A stretch of DNA of 64,000 bases from Archivesica marissinica. Its lineage: Eukaryota > Mollusca > Bivalvia > Venerida > Vesicomyidae. Location of the stretch: positions 67,869,497-67,933,496 of the forward strand of contig CM026387.1 of assembly GCA_014843695.1 (NCBI GenBank), read 5' to 3'. Positions 49,885 through 60,920 of the stretch are shown one piece after another. The translations under genes and the position numbers were made by a program. A model generated the notes under the pieces. The model was not told the DNA's origin, did no database searches, and saw nothing but the letters and a program-made list of their open reading frames with translations. Position 1 is the stretch's first letter. Each line of letters begins with the position of its first letter.

Positions 49885-51640
49885 ATTTATAAATAGTGTG
49901 TAGATCTTGTAGTAATGAATGTGAGATAGTGTGTAAATTTAGCAGCAATGTATGTATATATGGTGAGATAGTGGATATATCTTGTAGGAATGTACGTAGA
50001 TATGGTGATATAGCGCGTAGATCTTGTATTAATGAATGTAAATATGGTGAGATAGTGGATATATCTTGTAGGAATGTACATAGATATGGTGAGATAGTGG
50101 ATATATATTGTTGTGATATATGCAGATATGGTGAAATAGTATGTAGATCTTGTAGTAATGATTGTATATATGGTGAAATAGCGTGTAAATCTTGTAGTAA
50201 TGTACGTAGATTTGGTGAGATAGTGGATATATCTTGTAGGAATGTACGTAGATATGATGAGATAGTGCGTATATCTTGTATTAATGAATGTAGATATGAT
50301 GAGATAGTGCGTTTATCTTGTAGAAATGTATGTAGATATGGTGAGACAGCGTGTAGATCTTGTAGTAATGAATGTATATATGGTGAAATAGTATGTAGAT
50401 CTTGTAGGAATGTACGTATATATGGTGAAATAGTGTGTAGATCTTGTAGTAATGAATGTAGATATTGTGAGATAGTGCGTAAATTTAGTAGCAATGTATG
50501 TATATATGGTGAGATAATGGATATATCTTGTAGGAATGTATGTAGATATGGTGATATAGCGTGTAGATCTTGTATTAATGAATGTAAATATGGTGAGATA
50601 GTTGATATATCTTGTAGGAATGTACGTAGATATGGTGTGTAGATCTTGTAGTAATGAATGTATATATGGTGAAATAGTATGTAGATCTTGTAGTAATGAA
50701 TGTATATATGGTGAAATAGTGTGTAGATCTTGTAGTAATGAATGTAGATATGGTGAGATAGTGGATATATATTGTTGTAATATACGTAGATATGGTGAGA
50801 TAGTGTGTATATATTGTATTAATGTATGTAGATATGGTGAAATAGTGTGTAGATCTTGTAGGAATGTATGTAGATATGATGAAATAGTGTGGAGATCTTG
50901 TAGTAATGTATGTAGATATGGTGAGACAGCGTGTATATCTTGTAGTAATGAACGTAGATATGGTGAAATAGTGTGTAGATCTTGTAGTAATGAATGTAGA
51001 TATGGTAAGATAGTGTGTATATCTTGTAGTAATGTATGTATATATGGTGAGATAGTGGATATATCTTGTAGGAATGTACGTAGATATGGTGATATAGCGC
51101 GTAGATCTTGTAGTAATGAATGTAAATATGGTGAGATAGTGGATATATCTTGTAGGAATGTATGTAGATATGGTGATATAGTGTGTAGATCTTGTAGTAA
51201 TGAATGTAAATATGGTGAGATAGTGGATATATCTTGTAGGAATGTACGTAGATATGGTGATATAGTGTGTAGATCTTGTAGTAATGTATGTATATATGGT
51301 GAGATAGTGTGTAGATCTTGTAGTAATGAATGTATATATGGTGAAATAGTGTGTAGATATTGTAGTAATGTATGTAGATATGTTGAGATAGTGTGTATAT
51401 ATTGTATTAATGTATGTAGATATGGTGAAATAGTGTGTAGATCTTGTAGGAATGTATGTAGATATGATGAAATAGTGTGGAGATCTTGTAGTAATGTATG
51501 TAGATATGGTGAGACAGCGTGTAGTATATCTTGTAGTAATGTATGTAAATATGGTGAGATAGTGGATATATCTTGTAGGAATGTACGTAGATATGGTGAT
51601 ATAGTGTGTAGATCTTGTAATTCGACAAATTGGTCTCCTA
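49885..51640 (-). repeat. 42-bp in-frame minisatellite, about 42 copies
   Basis: On the minus strand the unit reads actatctcaccatatctaca then ttcctacaagatatatcc-type sequence. Most units are 42 bp, so a 14-residue period is kept in frame. One break near 50635 (a shortened unit) shifts the frame, after which the same repeat protein continues from 50494 to 49883. The plus strand is also stop-free in long stretches (CRSCSNECRYGEIV-type period). Only about four units exist in the left arm. Confidence 0.93.
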
Positions 51641-51827
51641 GGTTATTGTCAAATTTGCTGGTAGATATAAGTCTTGAGGTTTCTCCGTGGACGACTGTAA
51701 TGGTAGATTTCTGTAATTCGTATGTACCATACCCCGATGCGACTAAATATTGTATAATGTCGTGAAATCTAATGAGTATTATAAAAATTGGTTGAAATGC
51801 TGAAGTCAATTGTTCTATAAAAAACAT
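50313..51827 (-). CDS. Repeat protein with 14-residue repeats, right-arm copy
   Basis: 504 residues. The unique N-terminus of about 75 residues, starting MFFIEQLTSAF, is identical to the left-arm copy. It is followed by about 30 repeats of the type LHTISPYLHTLLQD with conservative changes (L/I at 1, H/S/R at 2, S/P-Y core, L/F at 11). Positions 1, 4, 8 and 11 are hydrophobic as in two heptads, but a proline at 6 interrupts each, suggesting short amphipathic helices packed as a solenoid rather than one coiled coil. The ATG follows a TATA-like motif by about 25-35 nt and is divergent from the ubiquitin-like gene (52158). After a frameshift near 50635 the tail of this frame (TYIPTRYINYL-type) is out of phase, so the original protein was probably longer. 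No known family; coding status depends on whether the units show amino-acid constraint. Confidence 0.45.
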   Translation of the reverse strand: MFFIEQLTSAFQPIFIILIRFHDIIQYLVASGYGTYELQKSTITVVHGETSRLISTSKFDNNLGDQFVELQDLHTISPYLRTFLQDISTISPYLHTLLQDILHAVSPYLHTLLQDLHTISSYLHTFLQDLHTISPYLHTLIQYIHTISTYLHTLLQYLHTISPYIHSLLQDLHTISPYIHTLLQDLHTISPYLRTFLQDISTISPYLHSLLQDLHTISPYLHTFLQDISTISPYLHSLLQDLRAISPYLRTFLQDISTISPYIHTLLQDIHTILPYLHSLLQDLHTISPYLRSLLQDIHAVSPYLHTLLQDLHTISSYLHTFLQDLHTISPYLHTLIQYIHTISPYLRILQQYISTISPYLHSLLQDLHTISPYIHSLLQDLHTISPYIHSLLQDLHTISTYIPTRYINYLTIFTFINTRSTRYITISTYIPTRYIHYLTIYTYIATKFTHYLTISTFITTRSTHYFTIYTYIPTRSTYYFTIYTFITTRSTRCLTISTYISTR

Positions 51828-52157
51828 GTTTCGTGTTGAAGAGGTTGGATAAATATTATAAACTGAATGTGTGATTCGTTCACGGGCACGCGATATTTAT
51901 AATTACCTGCGTCAGATTTGGTCCCCCGGTGGTTAGAAATTTGTCTTTAATTCCTAGCTAAATTCTTAAGATTATTTGAGACATAAAATATTATGTGAAT
52001 GATGTTCTACAGATAGCGATTCCATGATTTGTTTTGGAAGCTACGGGATATGTTAATTAGATATCATCCAATATTCAAAATATGTATATGTGGCACTAAT
52101 TAATTACAGGGGCTACATATATAAGGGGTAGCTCTCTGAACGATTTCAAAACTCACC
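51828..52157. promoter_or_regulatory. Divergent promoter region, right arm
   Basis: Mirror of 47590-47919. TATATAAG at 52118-52125 lies 32 nt before the ATG at 52158, and the TATA-like ataaatattataaa near 51848 serves the minus-strand gene. The atggaacc start seen in the left arm is gggggacc here. Confidence 0.5.
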
Positions 52158-52436
52158 ATGCTTTCTTTATACACTGATATAAGTGAACATGTATTCATAA
52201 AGCATATTCATGGAAATATACATGAAACATCATTATTTCTTGATAGGTCTGTTTGTTTAGAGACTATATACATGTGTATACAGTTTCCTGACAATACAAC
52301 TTATCTATCAAATGGTAGAATAATTACGGAAAAATGGTTTGAATATACCGTTGGTTATTTAGGCCGTTCAGGTCTAAATGCATATTGCGTCAGAGTAATA
52401 TACACTCTCAAAGGTTCAAGAACATTTATCATTTAG
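52158..52436 (+). CDS. Small ubiquitin-like protein, right-arm copy
   Basis: A 92-residue frame, near-identical to the left-arm copy. It has five extra residues after MLSLYT (an in-frame 15-bp indel) that push the first ubiquitin-like strand away from the start, Lys instead of Thr before WFEYTV, and an earlier stop that removes the SAYPTY-type extension and ends the protein shortly after TLKGS. TATATAAG lies 32 nt upstream and the start context is caccatgc. As with its twin, the strand-helix-strand pattern matches ubiquitin over the whole length, but there is no C-terminal Gly-Gly. A free-standing regulator or decoy is as likely as a conjugated modifier. Confidence 0.55.
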   Translation: MLSLYTDISEHVFIKHIHGNIHETSLFLDRSVCLETIYMCIQFPDNTTYLSNGRIITEKWFEYTVGYLGRSGLNAYCVRVIYTLKGSRTFII

Positions 52437-53047
52437 TCCTACCCAACATACTAGTTTAAAATTAAAATACAATTTAAAACAAATTTAAAAATTAAAACAG
52501 AAAACAGAGAAGGCGTTATAAACTAATATGCCATCCAAAATGGCTGCCGCTCTCGCGTAGAGACTTATACGCTGTTACTAGATCGTCCGAGATGGGCACC
52601 GAACATACGCCTTCATACTCTTTGCTTGAATGGAATCTCCCTTAGACTCCTTATACTAGGCTGTTTGATACCTGCATTGTCACTTATTAATGTTTACATT
52701 GAAATCAGTGATGATAAATAAACGCAAAACAACGTATACACACTATTATTATTACCTCCTTAATCTTTATCATAGTAGACACTGCGAATAAATACAAGAA
52801 TGATCCCCTTACACAATATGTATACTTTCAAGCAACGTAAACTCATGTAAAACTGGTATTGTCGTTCCCTGGAAATAATATGATTTTATAACCGTATTCT
52901 GAGTCGCCATCGATATTATGCTGATATTATGTAATATGTGTTATAGTATATGATGCTTTTGCAGTTCAGTATGCGTATGTACCTAAGTTGTTGAATAAAG
53001 TTTGAACATTTGAAACCAATACTTAAACTATACATAATAAATTATCG
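52437..53047. other. Right-arm segment without a recognised gene
   Basis: Mirror of 46731-47307; includes ccatccaaaatggctgcc and gatctagtaac-type motifs inverted. No gene seen. Confidence 0.5.
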
Positions 53048-53220
53048 TGGTAATGTAAATAGACATACATTATATAAAATAACCGCAAACAACATACAAC
53101 CTGATAGAGTGAATCAGTAACTTGCCAAATATTACATTCTTATCACACACGCACGCACGCGCGCCCACACACACACATACACGCACGCACACACACGCAC
53201 GCACGCACGCACACACACTG
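53048..53220 (-). repeat. CA microsatellite with conserved flank, right arm
   Basis: Inverted partner of 46505-46730: actgattcactctatcagg-type flank plus CA with gcac interruptions. Confidence 0.88.
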
Positions 53221-53429
53221 TGTTCGCTGAACACTTTATATATTTTCAACAATATGTATACACACATACATTCTGTGTTCCCTGAGCACCTTATATATTT
53301 TCAACAATATGTACACATAACGCAACCATCTCCTCATACACACGCACACGCACACACGCACACACACTTGAGACATATGCATCGGCAAAGCCTTTGTTTC
53401 GGAGGACAGTGCACGAGGCAGAAGATGCT

Positions 53430-53487
53430 CCACCGACAGACAGACCGCCAGACGGACGGACGGACGGACAGACAGACGGACGGACAG

Positions 53488-53522
<35 letters not shown>

Positions 53523-53612
53523 GACGGACGGACAGACGGACGGACGGACGGACGGACGGAAGGACGGACAGACAGACGGACGGACGGACGGACGGACAGA
53601 CAGACGGGCGTG
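53430..53612. repeat. GGAC/AGAC-type microsatellite, right arm
   Basis: Runs of gacggacggacagacagac; partner of 46071-46290. Confidence 0.92.
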
Positions 53613-53621
53613 TGGTAAGGT

Positions 53622-53875
53622 AAATAGATATACATTATTTAAAATAACCGCAAACAACATACAACCTGATAGAGGGAATCAGTAACTTGACAAATATTAC
53701 ATTCTTATCACACACGCACGCACGCGCACGCACGCTCGCAGGCACGCACTCACGCGCGCACGCACACACGCACACACACGCACACACATACACACACACG
53801 CACACGCACGCGCACAGACACACACACGCGCACGCAGGCACGCACGCACGCGCGCGCACACACACTAACGTAATA
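53622..53875 (-). repeat. CA microsatellite with conserved flank, outer copy, right arm
   Basis: Inverted partner of 45803-46070, with the same gataagaatgtaat-type flank. Confidence 0.88.
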
Positions 53876-54819
53876 TTTTATGAACGCTTGGATTATTTTA
53901 TTGAACCGGTGATGAAATTACAAATTTATGTTAGCGCGATAGCGAAACGAGTGTTTGACATTTAACAAAATCGATCTCCCGCTGAGATACAGCGTGGGGT
54001 TTGATGTCAAATAAATCAAACTTGAAACGAGTCTAATAATGGTGGAAAATTACCAGTTGATAAGCAGATAAATATTTCGTTCGCATTGAGGCTATACGAG
54101 CCGCTAAATCGCATCAATTAAGACCAATTAGCCGATGATTAAGTTATAGTTGTTTACGTCCTGTTCAATTTGGAACACTTCAGTTGCGTGTCAGAGAGAC
54201 AACCTCTGTATGTAAACGTATTAATTACTACGATGTCATGTTGTGTACCTACTGCGATGGTGATTTTTCTCGCATTTCCCGGATAAGGTTATTTAGGGTC
54301 AACATAGAAACATGTGAGCGGACAGGATATCCCATTCATTCCGATGTATCGAACAGACGAGATAGTATGCGTCATACTAACCGATATGATTTATTCGGAT
54401 ATATACGCGTTATTTATATGACTAACCTCTATTGCCACCAGACATACGTTCGCGCGGACGGGTTTTATAATTTGAACATTTATATTAATCGTTGCATCCA
54501 GCGTCTCATATAGAATGGATAATATTATTTTATTACAAAATTGCTAGATCGCGAAACAAGTTGTTACGACTTATCGCTATGTATATCTCATTCCTGATGG
54601 AATCCCTGTAAAACGTATATTACGGATTATTAATAATTTATCGCGTTTTTATGGAATTATACGTAACGATATATATTATTCATATTCGTACATAGGTTAA
54701 GTTTGTAATTAGGATTTCTTACTCGATAAAAACGTACGCCTAGCTCGAATAATATAATGAACTTACCCGTATATTCGTTGAAGCTCGTGAAGCTGCTTGA
54801 GTACTAAGACCGTTCTAAT

Positions 54820-54965
54820 CGGACTATATTTATATAGAAGCGTTCGTAATAGTTATTTATGGATCGGTTCGTAGTCGATATTTATAGAATGGTACGCGAT
54901 CGCTATTTATAAAGCGGTTCGTAGTCGTTATTTATAGAAACGTACGCGCTGGCTATTTATAGAGC
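54820..54965 (-). promoter_or_regulatory. Six TATAAATA boxes at 25-bp spacing, right arm
   Basis: On the plus strand TATTTATA (one copy TATTTATG) begins at 54827, 54854, 54879, 54904, 54929 and 54954. Spacing is preserved to the base relative to the left arm (27, then four times 25). The donor and acceptor of the following candidate intron are also preserved (about 54601-54764). Confidence 0.55.
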
Positions 54966-55096
54966 GGTTCGTTTCCATTGGTCGCTGTAATAGGGTATGT
55001 AGTGTAGTGTAGTCGCTTCGTTTTCTTATACACCACTTTCACTCTGTTACTGTACAGATCGGTATATCGATGTCGTAAAAGAACGTCGTTTTTTTA

Positions 55097-55730
55097 TACA
55101 AATTTATTTTAGCTCGATCGCGAAACGAGTTATTCCGACTTATCGTTCCTGACGGAGAGAGAATTCAAATGGCGACGCTCGTAACGGCTCCAACGGGGCT
55201 CGAACTCCGGACCTGAAGCTGCGCTATCGCGACTTCCTGTCGTACGGAGGTGGCGACCCATGATTGCGAGCTGGATTTGGTCACCATCGGGTAACCGGAT
55301 ATCCGTGACATCCAGTCGTTGTCCCGCGACAACCACTCGCTACACGACCTCGGTACACGGTCTCACATAGCGCGTACCGTAAATGAGGGCCGATGCAGCG
55401 ATAACTCTACCCCAGGGCCAGCCCGGATCTGAATCCGTGTGTGGGCGGAGAATGGAGGTACCCCCCGGTACGGACCAGTTGGAAGCGGCTCTGTTCGGAT
55501 GTTATTGACTCGAGAACGGATGCGACTGGAAGCGTGAGGGTGTCATCCGGGTACGTGGCGGGGCCACCGATTATTCTGACTAGTGTCTTCGAAGAAATGC
55601 GACGACGCTCCGGATATATAATAGAGGACATATGTCGCATTATTCGCTAATTATAAGATTATCCGATAAGCCGAGGTCATCCAAAATGGACGCCGCGTAG
55701 AGGCTCGTTACTAGATCGGCCTTCGTACAC
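55097..55730 (-). other. GC-rich segment with SINE-like tail, right arm
   Basis: Mirror of 43884-44515 with very few changes, including the gatagcgcag, gagttcgagcccc and tcaggaacga motifs inverted. No gene is recognised. Confidence 0.5.
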
Positions 55731-55734
55731 GGTA

Positions 55735-55910
55735 GTTGCGCGATACGTCATCAATAAACGCGCACGCGCGTGACCTACTTATATTAACTTATATGCAAAG
55801 AGCCGGGTTTACTAAAAAACAAAGAGCTCGGTAGTTGCGCGATACGTCATCAATAGGCTATGTAGTGACGCGCACGCGCGTGACCTACTTTATATTCCCT
55901 TATATGCAAA
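55735..55910 (-). repeat. Subterminal direct repeats with a palindromic core, right arm
   Basis: Two copies with cacgcgcgtg at 55763-55772 and 55873-55882, again 110 bp apart as in the left arm. Confidence 0.75.
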
Positions 55911-55979
55911 TTAGTTACTATAAATCGTATTCAAAATGGCGCCCGTTTGTTTACATACAAAGAGACGCCCTTACTACTT

Positions 55980-56407
55980 AGATCGACAACGACCCAATGA
56001 ACTTGGCACAGAGACCTACTATATGATACACATATACAAACTTCACAGTGTCATTGTCGATATTTCTCCATTACTAATAGCCATGCTATCGTAATGATAA
56101 TTATAAAACTAATTGGTGGATGTATTATAAATAACAACTGGTAGACCTAACGAGTCACGGTGGCGAATCCACCATTATTGGTGAGACATTTTGACCTATT
56201 GGTCGATTATCTATGCCCAGTCTCTCATGATATTTTGCTTTTAGCTTCTCATCCTTTAAACTTCTTTGCTGTTTAATGCGCAAGATGTTTACATCCTCGC
56301 AAGGAGTTGGACATTAAAGGAAGATTGATAGATATTAGATAAACATTAATCTTCCATCTGGTTAACCTGTAACCCTTTAAATGCTAAATAAATTGGAAGG
56401 AATGTGC
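55980..56407. other. Right flank of the palindrome
   Basis: AT-rich, unrelated to the left flank. No gene, repeat or target-site duplication is recognised. Confidence 0.5.
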
Positions 56408-56578
56408 AAGCCACATAGATCCAGATCAGCCGCGGAACCATGCCGCATCTGATCACGATCTATGTTGTTTGCTATTCAGCCAAGTGTTTTAGCTCCATTA
56501 TCTGAATAGCAACCAGCATTGAGCCTGATCAGATGGTATGTTGTGTGCTGTCTGATCTGGCTCTATGCTGTTTGCAAA
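56408..56578. mobile_element. Possible small MITE with inverted ends
   Basis: gccacatagatccagatcag at the left faces ctgatctggctctatgctg at the right, an imperfect terminal inverted repeat. The interior has tgatcacgatctatg and repeated ttgctattcag/gaatagcaa motifs forming an inner hairpin. No target-site duplication was found. Confidence 0.45.
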
Positions 56579-56754
56579 AATGAATATACTTTTTTACAGC
56601 ACAATATGTAGGATTTATTCGAGAGTGGAAAATATGGCAGGGTGGATTTGAAAAGAGCCAGGGTGCATTTTTAGTGGTGATTAGGGTAGGTGCGGGAAAT
56701 GGTATTTGGGCTAACACTTACTGACTTAGTTGAATTTGTCATGTGGTGGCTCAT

Positions 56755-56995
56755 GTGTGTAAACTATGCAAATGAGGGCAGGTCAGTTTTCCATAGAATA
56801 ATTACCCCCATATGTGTAGTCTGTACGAATGGAGGCAGTTCACTTCCGTATCATGATATACTTACCCCAATATATGTAGACTATATGAGTGCGGGCGGAT
56901 CATTTTTCCATGCTATTGAATACCCTCCATATATGTAGACTAATCGAATGAGGTTGTGACACTTTTTGATGTTATAGAATAATGACCCCCATATG
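56755..56995. repeat. Second block of the roughly 62-bp C-run repeat
   Basis: About four units with atgagggcaggtcag, ttttccat, tagaataat, accccc and atatgtagactat, related to 38850-39540 about 17 kb away. Confidence 0.75.
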
Positions 56996-57017
56996 TTTGT
57001 GAAGAGAATTAGTAAGT

Positions 57018-58000
57018 TATTGCTTGGAAACTTCGCACACACATCCGAGGACTAATTCTCACAGTACCCACTCACAGTATGTGCCCAATCCCAAGAGTGA
57101 CCTTGAATTTTGGCTAGTAACGGTTATAGATTTCCGAAATATTGTATGTTTTAAAATCTTAAACATTATCATTTCTCAAATACCATCAATAGTATTGCTT
57201 TCAAACTTCACATGCACATTTGAGAACTTAGTTAAACTAATTCTTTACACCAACAGTAAGTCTAGTCCTATAAATAAGACCTATATTTAAAAAAAAATTC
57301 TGTTATCTCGAAATAACAGAAACAATTTTTTATGTAGAGGTCTTATTTATAGGACTACAGTAAGTCTCTACCCCAAGCGTAACATTGAACTTGAAATATT
57401 GCCATAATTTGACATATTTTATGCGTCAAGAAAATACTTCAAAACATTATCATTTCTCAAAATCTGTCAACCTTATTGCATTGAATCTTTGCATACACAT
57501 CTGAAAGTTCCCATCTTACCAATGAGTGACATTATACTTGATATACGGTATTACCAAAATAGTCTGATTCTAAAACTCAAATGGTCAAAAGTTATTGCTT
57601 TTTGAAGCATACAGATCCAAGGACTAATTCTCTACACCCACAGTTAGCCTGCAACCTACCAGTGACCTTTAACTTGATATTTGGCCAAAAATAGTGAGAT
57701 TTCAGAAATTATTTATGTGTAAAAAATCACCTGAAGCATTATCATATATCATTTCTCAAAAATCGTCACAATTATTGCTTAGAATCTTCTCATGTACATC
57801 TGACGACTAATTCTATACACCCACAGAAATGTGGCCAAATGAAATATACTACAATTTCAGAAATGTTTATAAATACAGGTACATCAAAAAAAATCTCAAA
57901 CATTATATTATTTCTCAAAACCAGTCAACGGTATTATAGCTTTGAAATTTCACATATACATTTTATGACTAAATTCTCAACCTGAAATTTGGCAATTCAT
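57018..58000. repeat. Degenerate 177-bp tandem repeat, five to six copies
   Basis: The landmark tattgctt recurs at 57018, 57193, 57474, 57593, 57773 and a degenerate copy near 57931, with shared motifs cattatcatttctcaaa, gactaattct, cacccacagt and agtgacctt. The 281-bp interval exceeds the 177-bp period by exactly the foldback element and its duplicated target. Confidence 0.7.
57264..57356. mobile_element. 93-bp foldback element with 11-bp direct repeats
   Basis: The terminal inverted repeat is 19 bp (agtcctataaataagacct), with an inner palindrome (ttctgttatctcgaaataac). It is flanked by acagtaagtct at 57253-57263 and 57357-57367. A solo half of the terminus lies near 37107. It is too small to encode anything. 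Confidence 0.8.
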
Positions 58001-58394
58001 TAGAAAACATACATGTAGTTAGACAATTTTTATTTCGCTGAACATATACTTATGCAGTCCTTGTTGTGGGGCACACTCAATCCCGATGCAACCCAGAAAA
58101 ATAAACACCAGCAAGTCAAATATTATTTATAATATAATATATTGCAGTTAAATCATATAGCTGTTTGTTTAATTTTCAATCAATTAAGATTGAAACACAA
58201 AGGAGACGGTCCAATGCATGCCAGGAGGTGCAAAATGTTCAACATATTTAGCCAAAACCCAGGTGCGTACACACCTACATCGAACGTGGGAAATGAGTAT
58301 ATTTTACATCCACTGCATTTGTTTAAAGCCAGTATGTCAGTTTTAGGATATTTGAATTATTTTCAGACGCAGATTAGGTCTTGGAACTGCAACA

Positions 58395-58452
58395 TACTAT
58401 CGAAGTACAGTGAAGATTGCTCAACCGGTAGTGGCAAAGAATGGATGTCGCA
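58395..58452 (+). other. Exon-like segment of the duplicated module, copy 1
   Basis: Reads SKYSEDCSTGSGKEWMSQ and ends at a donor-like gcaggtacag. The paralogue at 61316-61373 reads AKYSEDF, then a stop, then CSGKQWKPQ, and ends at gcaggtaaat. The shared residues and preserved donor hint at an old exon, but the second copy is interrupted. A longer frame (58142-58606) contains it. Confidence 0.25.
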
Positions 58453-58508
58453 GGTACAGAGGCTGTATAGCAAATTAGTTACAACCCTAATTTATACATT
58501 TTATACAG

Positions 58509-58901
58509 TTAAAGCGACATTACATCGCAAAAAGCAAATAAAATGCATTTTTTCGTGTACTACAAACTCTTCCGAATATATTCGAACACTAACATTGAAT
58601 CAATAAACAGTGTTTTTGTGAATTGAAAGTATGATTTCATATAACGGTCATCCATGCTCCTGCTTTGTTTGTCATCGGAGTCAATACTAAACGCGAGAGA
58701 TAATTGAACTAAGAATAGTCTATAAATAAATAGGCACACATGTGAGATATAACGGTAAATCTGTACCACAAATCGTGTTATTCAGGATACACAAGTTGTT
58801 TACGCATGGATGTTTACATTATTTTGGTATGTGATTATACCATATAATATGAAAATACTTCTGTAGAAATTTGTGTTTTCACTGATGTAGTGTCACCTTA
58901 A
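58509..58901 (+). mobile_element. TTAA-type MITE, short copy, with paralogous empty site
   Basis: TTAA flanks both ends (58509-58512 and 58898-58901). The terminal inverted repeats are agcgacattacatc and gatgtagtgtcacc. The interior matches 40399-40884. In the paralogous module copy the same spot reads gcaattaactg (about 61421) with a single TTAA and no insertion. It is non-autonomous; piggyBac-type mobilisation is likely. Confidence 0.9.
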
Positions 58902-58954
58902 CTGTTTCACAGTGGTTGTTGCAGTTTACTTCTAAGATCACAGAATGCGTTTGG

Positions 58955-60553
58955 CCAAGCATATTTGCATGCAGTTTATCATGTACACTATGATGATTGG
59001 CCGAGGATATTTGCATGCAGTTTATCATGTACATGATGATAATTGGCTGAGCATGTTTGCATGTAGTTTAACATGTACATGATGATGATTGGTCGAGCAT
59101 ATTTGCCTACAGTTTAACATGTACACGATGATGATTGGTCAAGTATATATGCCTGTAGTTTAACATGTACATGATGATGATTGGTCAAGTATATATGCCT
59201 GTAGTTTAACATGTACATGATGATGATTGGTCAAGTATATATGCCTGTAGTTTAACATGTACATGATGATGATTGGTCAAGTATATATGCCTGTAGTTTA
59301 ACATGTACATGATGATGATTGGTCAAGTATATATGCCTGTAGTTTAACATGTACATGATGATGATTGGTCAAGTATATATGCCTGTAGTTTAACATGTAC
59401 ATGATGATGATTGGGAGCATATATGCCTGCAGTTTAACATGTACATGATGATTGACCTACAGTTTAACATGTACACGATGATGATTGGTCGAGCATATTT
59501 ACATGCAGTTTATCATGTACATGGTGATGATTGGTTGAGCATATTTGCCTGCAGTTTAGCATGTACACGATGATGATTGGCCGAGCATGTTTGCATGCAG
59601 TTTATCATGTACATGATGATGATTGGCCGAGCATACAGTTTAACATGTAAATGGTGATGATTGGTCGAGCATATTTACATGCAGTTTATCATGTACATGA
59701 TGATGATTGGTCGGGCATATTTGCATGTAGTTTATCATGTACATGATGATGATTGGTCGAGCATATTTGCATGTAGTTTATCATGTACATGATGATGATG
59801 ATTGGCCGAGCATGTTTGCATGTAGTTTATCATGTACATGATGATGATTGGCCGAGCATGTTTGCATGTAGTTTATCATGTACATGATGATGATTGGTCG
59901 AGCATATTCGCCTACAGTTTAACATGTACACGATGATGATTGGTCAAGTATATATGCATGTAGTTTAACATGTACATGATGATGATTGGTCGAGCATATT
60001 CGCCTACAGTTTAACATGTACATGATGATGATTGGCTGAGCATATTTGCATGCAGTTTAACATGTACATGATGATTGGCCTACAGTTTAACATGTACACG
60101 ATGATGATTGGCCGAGCATATTTGCATGCAGTTTATCATGTACATGATGATGATTGGTTGAGCATGTTTGCATGTAGTTTATCATGTACATGATGATGAT
60201 TGGCCGAGCATGTTTGCATGTAGTTTATCATGTACATGATGATGATTGGCCGAGCATGTTTGCATGTAGTTTATCATGTACATGATGATGATTGGCCGAG
60301 CATGTTTGCATGCAGTTTATCATGTACATGTGATGATTGGCGAGCATGTTTGCATGTAGTTTATCATGTACATGATGATGATTGGCCGAGCATGTTTGCA
60401 TGTAGTTTATCATGTACATGATGATGATTGGCCGAGCATGTTTGCATGTAGTTTATCATGTACATGATGATGATTGGCCGAGCATGTTTGCATGTAGTTT
60501 ATCATGTACATGATGATGATTGGCCGAGCATATTTGCCTGCTGTTTATCATGT
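58955..60553. repeat. 46-bp satellite array, copy 1, about 35 units
   Basis: The unit has catgtacatgatgatgattgg then ccgagcatgtttgcatgtag and tttat. Each unit carries the palindrome catgtacatg and attgg, the reverse of a CCAAT box. A sub-block of seven near-identical units with caagtatatatgcctgtag lies at about 59125-59400. Confidence 0.96.
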
Positions 60554-60652
60554 ACCACACCACACAACACCACACCACACACTCACACACTCACACACCC
60601 ACACACCCACACACCCACACACCCACACACCCACACACCCACACCACACATG
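60554..60652. repeat. CA-rich stretch, copy 1
   Basis: accacaccac then cacacactc and repeated cccacaca. It links the 46-bp array to the next repeat and is shorter in the paralogue (63275-63336). Confidence 0.92.
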
Positions 60653-60656
60653 GTAT

Positions 60657-60920
60657 GTGGCTAGGAGAACAAAATATATACTGTCTAGTGGTCTAGGATT
60701 AGCTGCTATGTGGCTAGGAGAACAATATATATATTGTCTAGTTGTCTAGGAATAGCTGCTATGTGGCTAGGAGAACAATAGATATATTGTCTAATGGTCT
60801 ATGATTAGCTGCTATGGGGCTAGGAGAACAATATATATATTGTCTAGTGGTCTAGGATTAGCTGCTATGTGGCTAGGAGAACAATAGATCTTTTGACTAA
60901 TGGTTTAGGAATAGCTGCTA
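60657..60920. repeat. 53-bp tandem repeat, five copies, copy 1
   Basis: Units with ctaggagaacaatatatata, gtctagtggtctaggatt and agctgctatgtgg; the last is degenerate. It is unrelated to the 53-bp satellite at the window start. Confidence 0.92.

Larger units (their letters stand above)
51615..55979 (-). repeat. Right arm of the palindrome
   Basis: Reverse complement of 43633-48311, with the features in mirror order. It replaces left-arm 45270-45690 with partly unrelated sequence (54000-54340) and lacks the TCTG run. The 109-codon plus frame at 54184-54513 is not conserved in the left arm and is disregarded. Confidence 0.9.

Noticed and set aside
50602..51765. A 387-codon plus frame, cysteine-rich, over the 42-bp minisatellite
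   Set aside because: It is the antisense of the 14-residue repeat gene; it lacks its own unique start and ends within the antisense of the unique N-terminus.
54184..54513. A 109-codon plus frame in the right arm
   Set aside because: The matching left-arm region diverges and does not keep the frame.
58142..58606. A 154-codon frame treated as one gene
   Set aside because: It runs into a MITE and across donor-like sites; only the short segment shared with its paralogue has any support.
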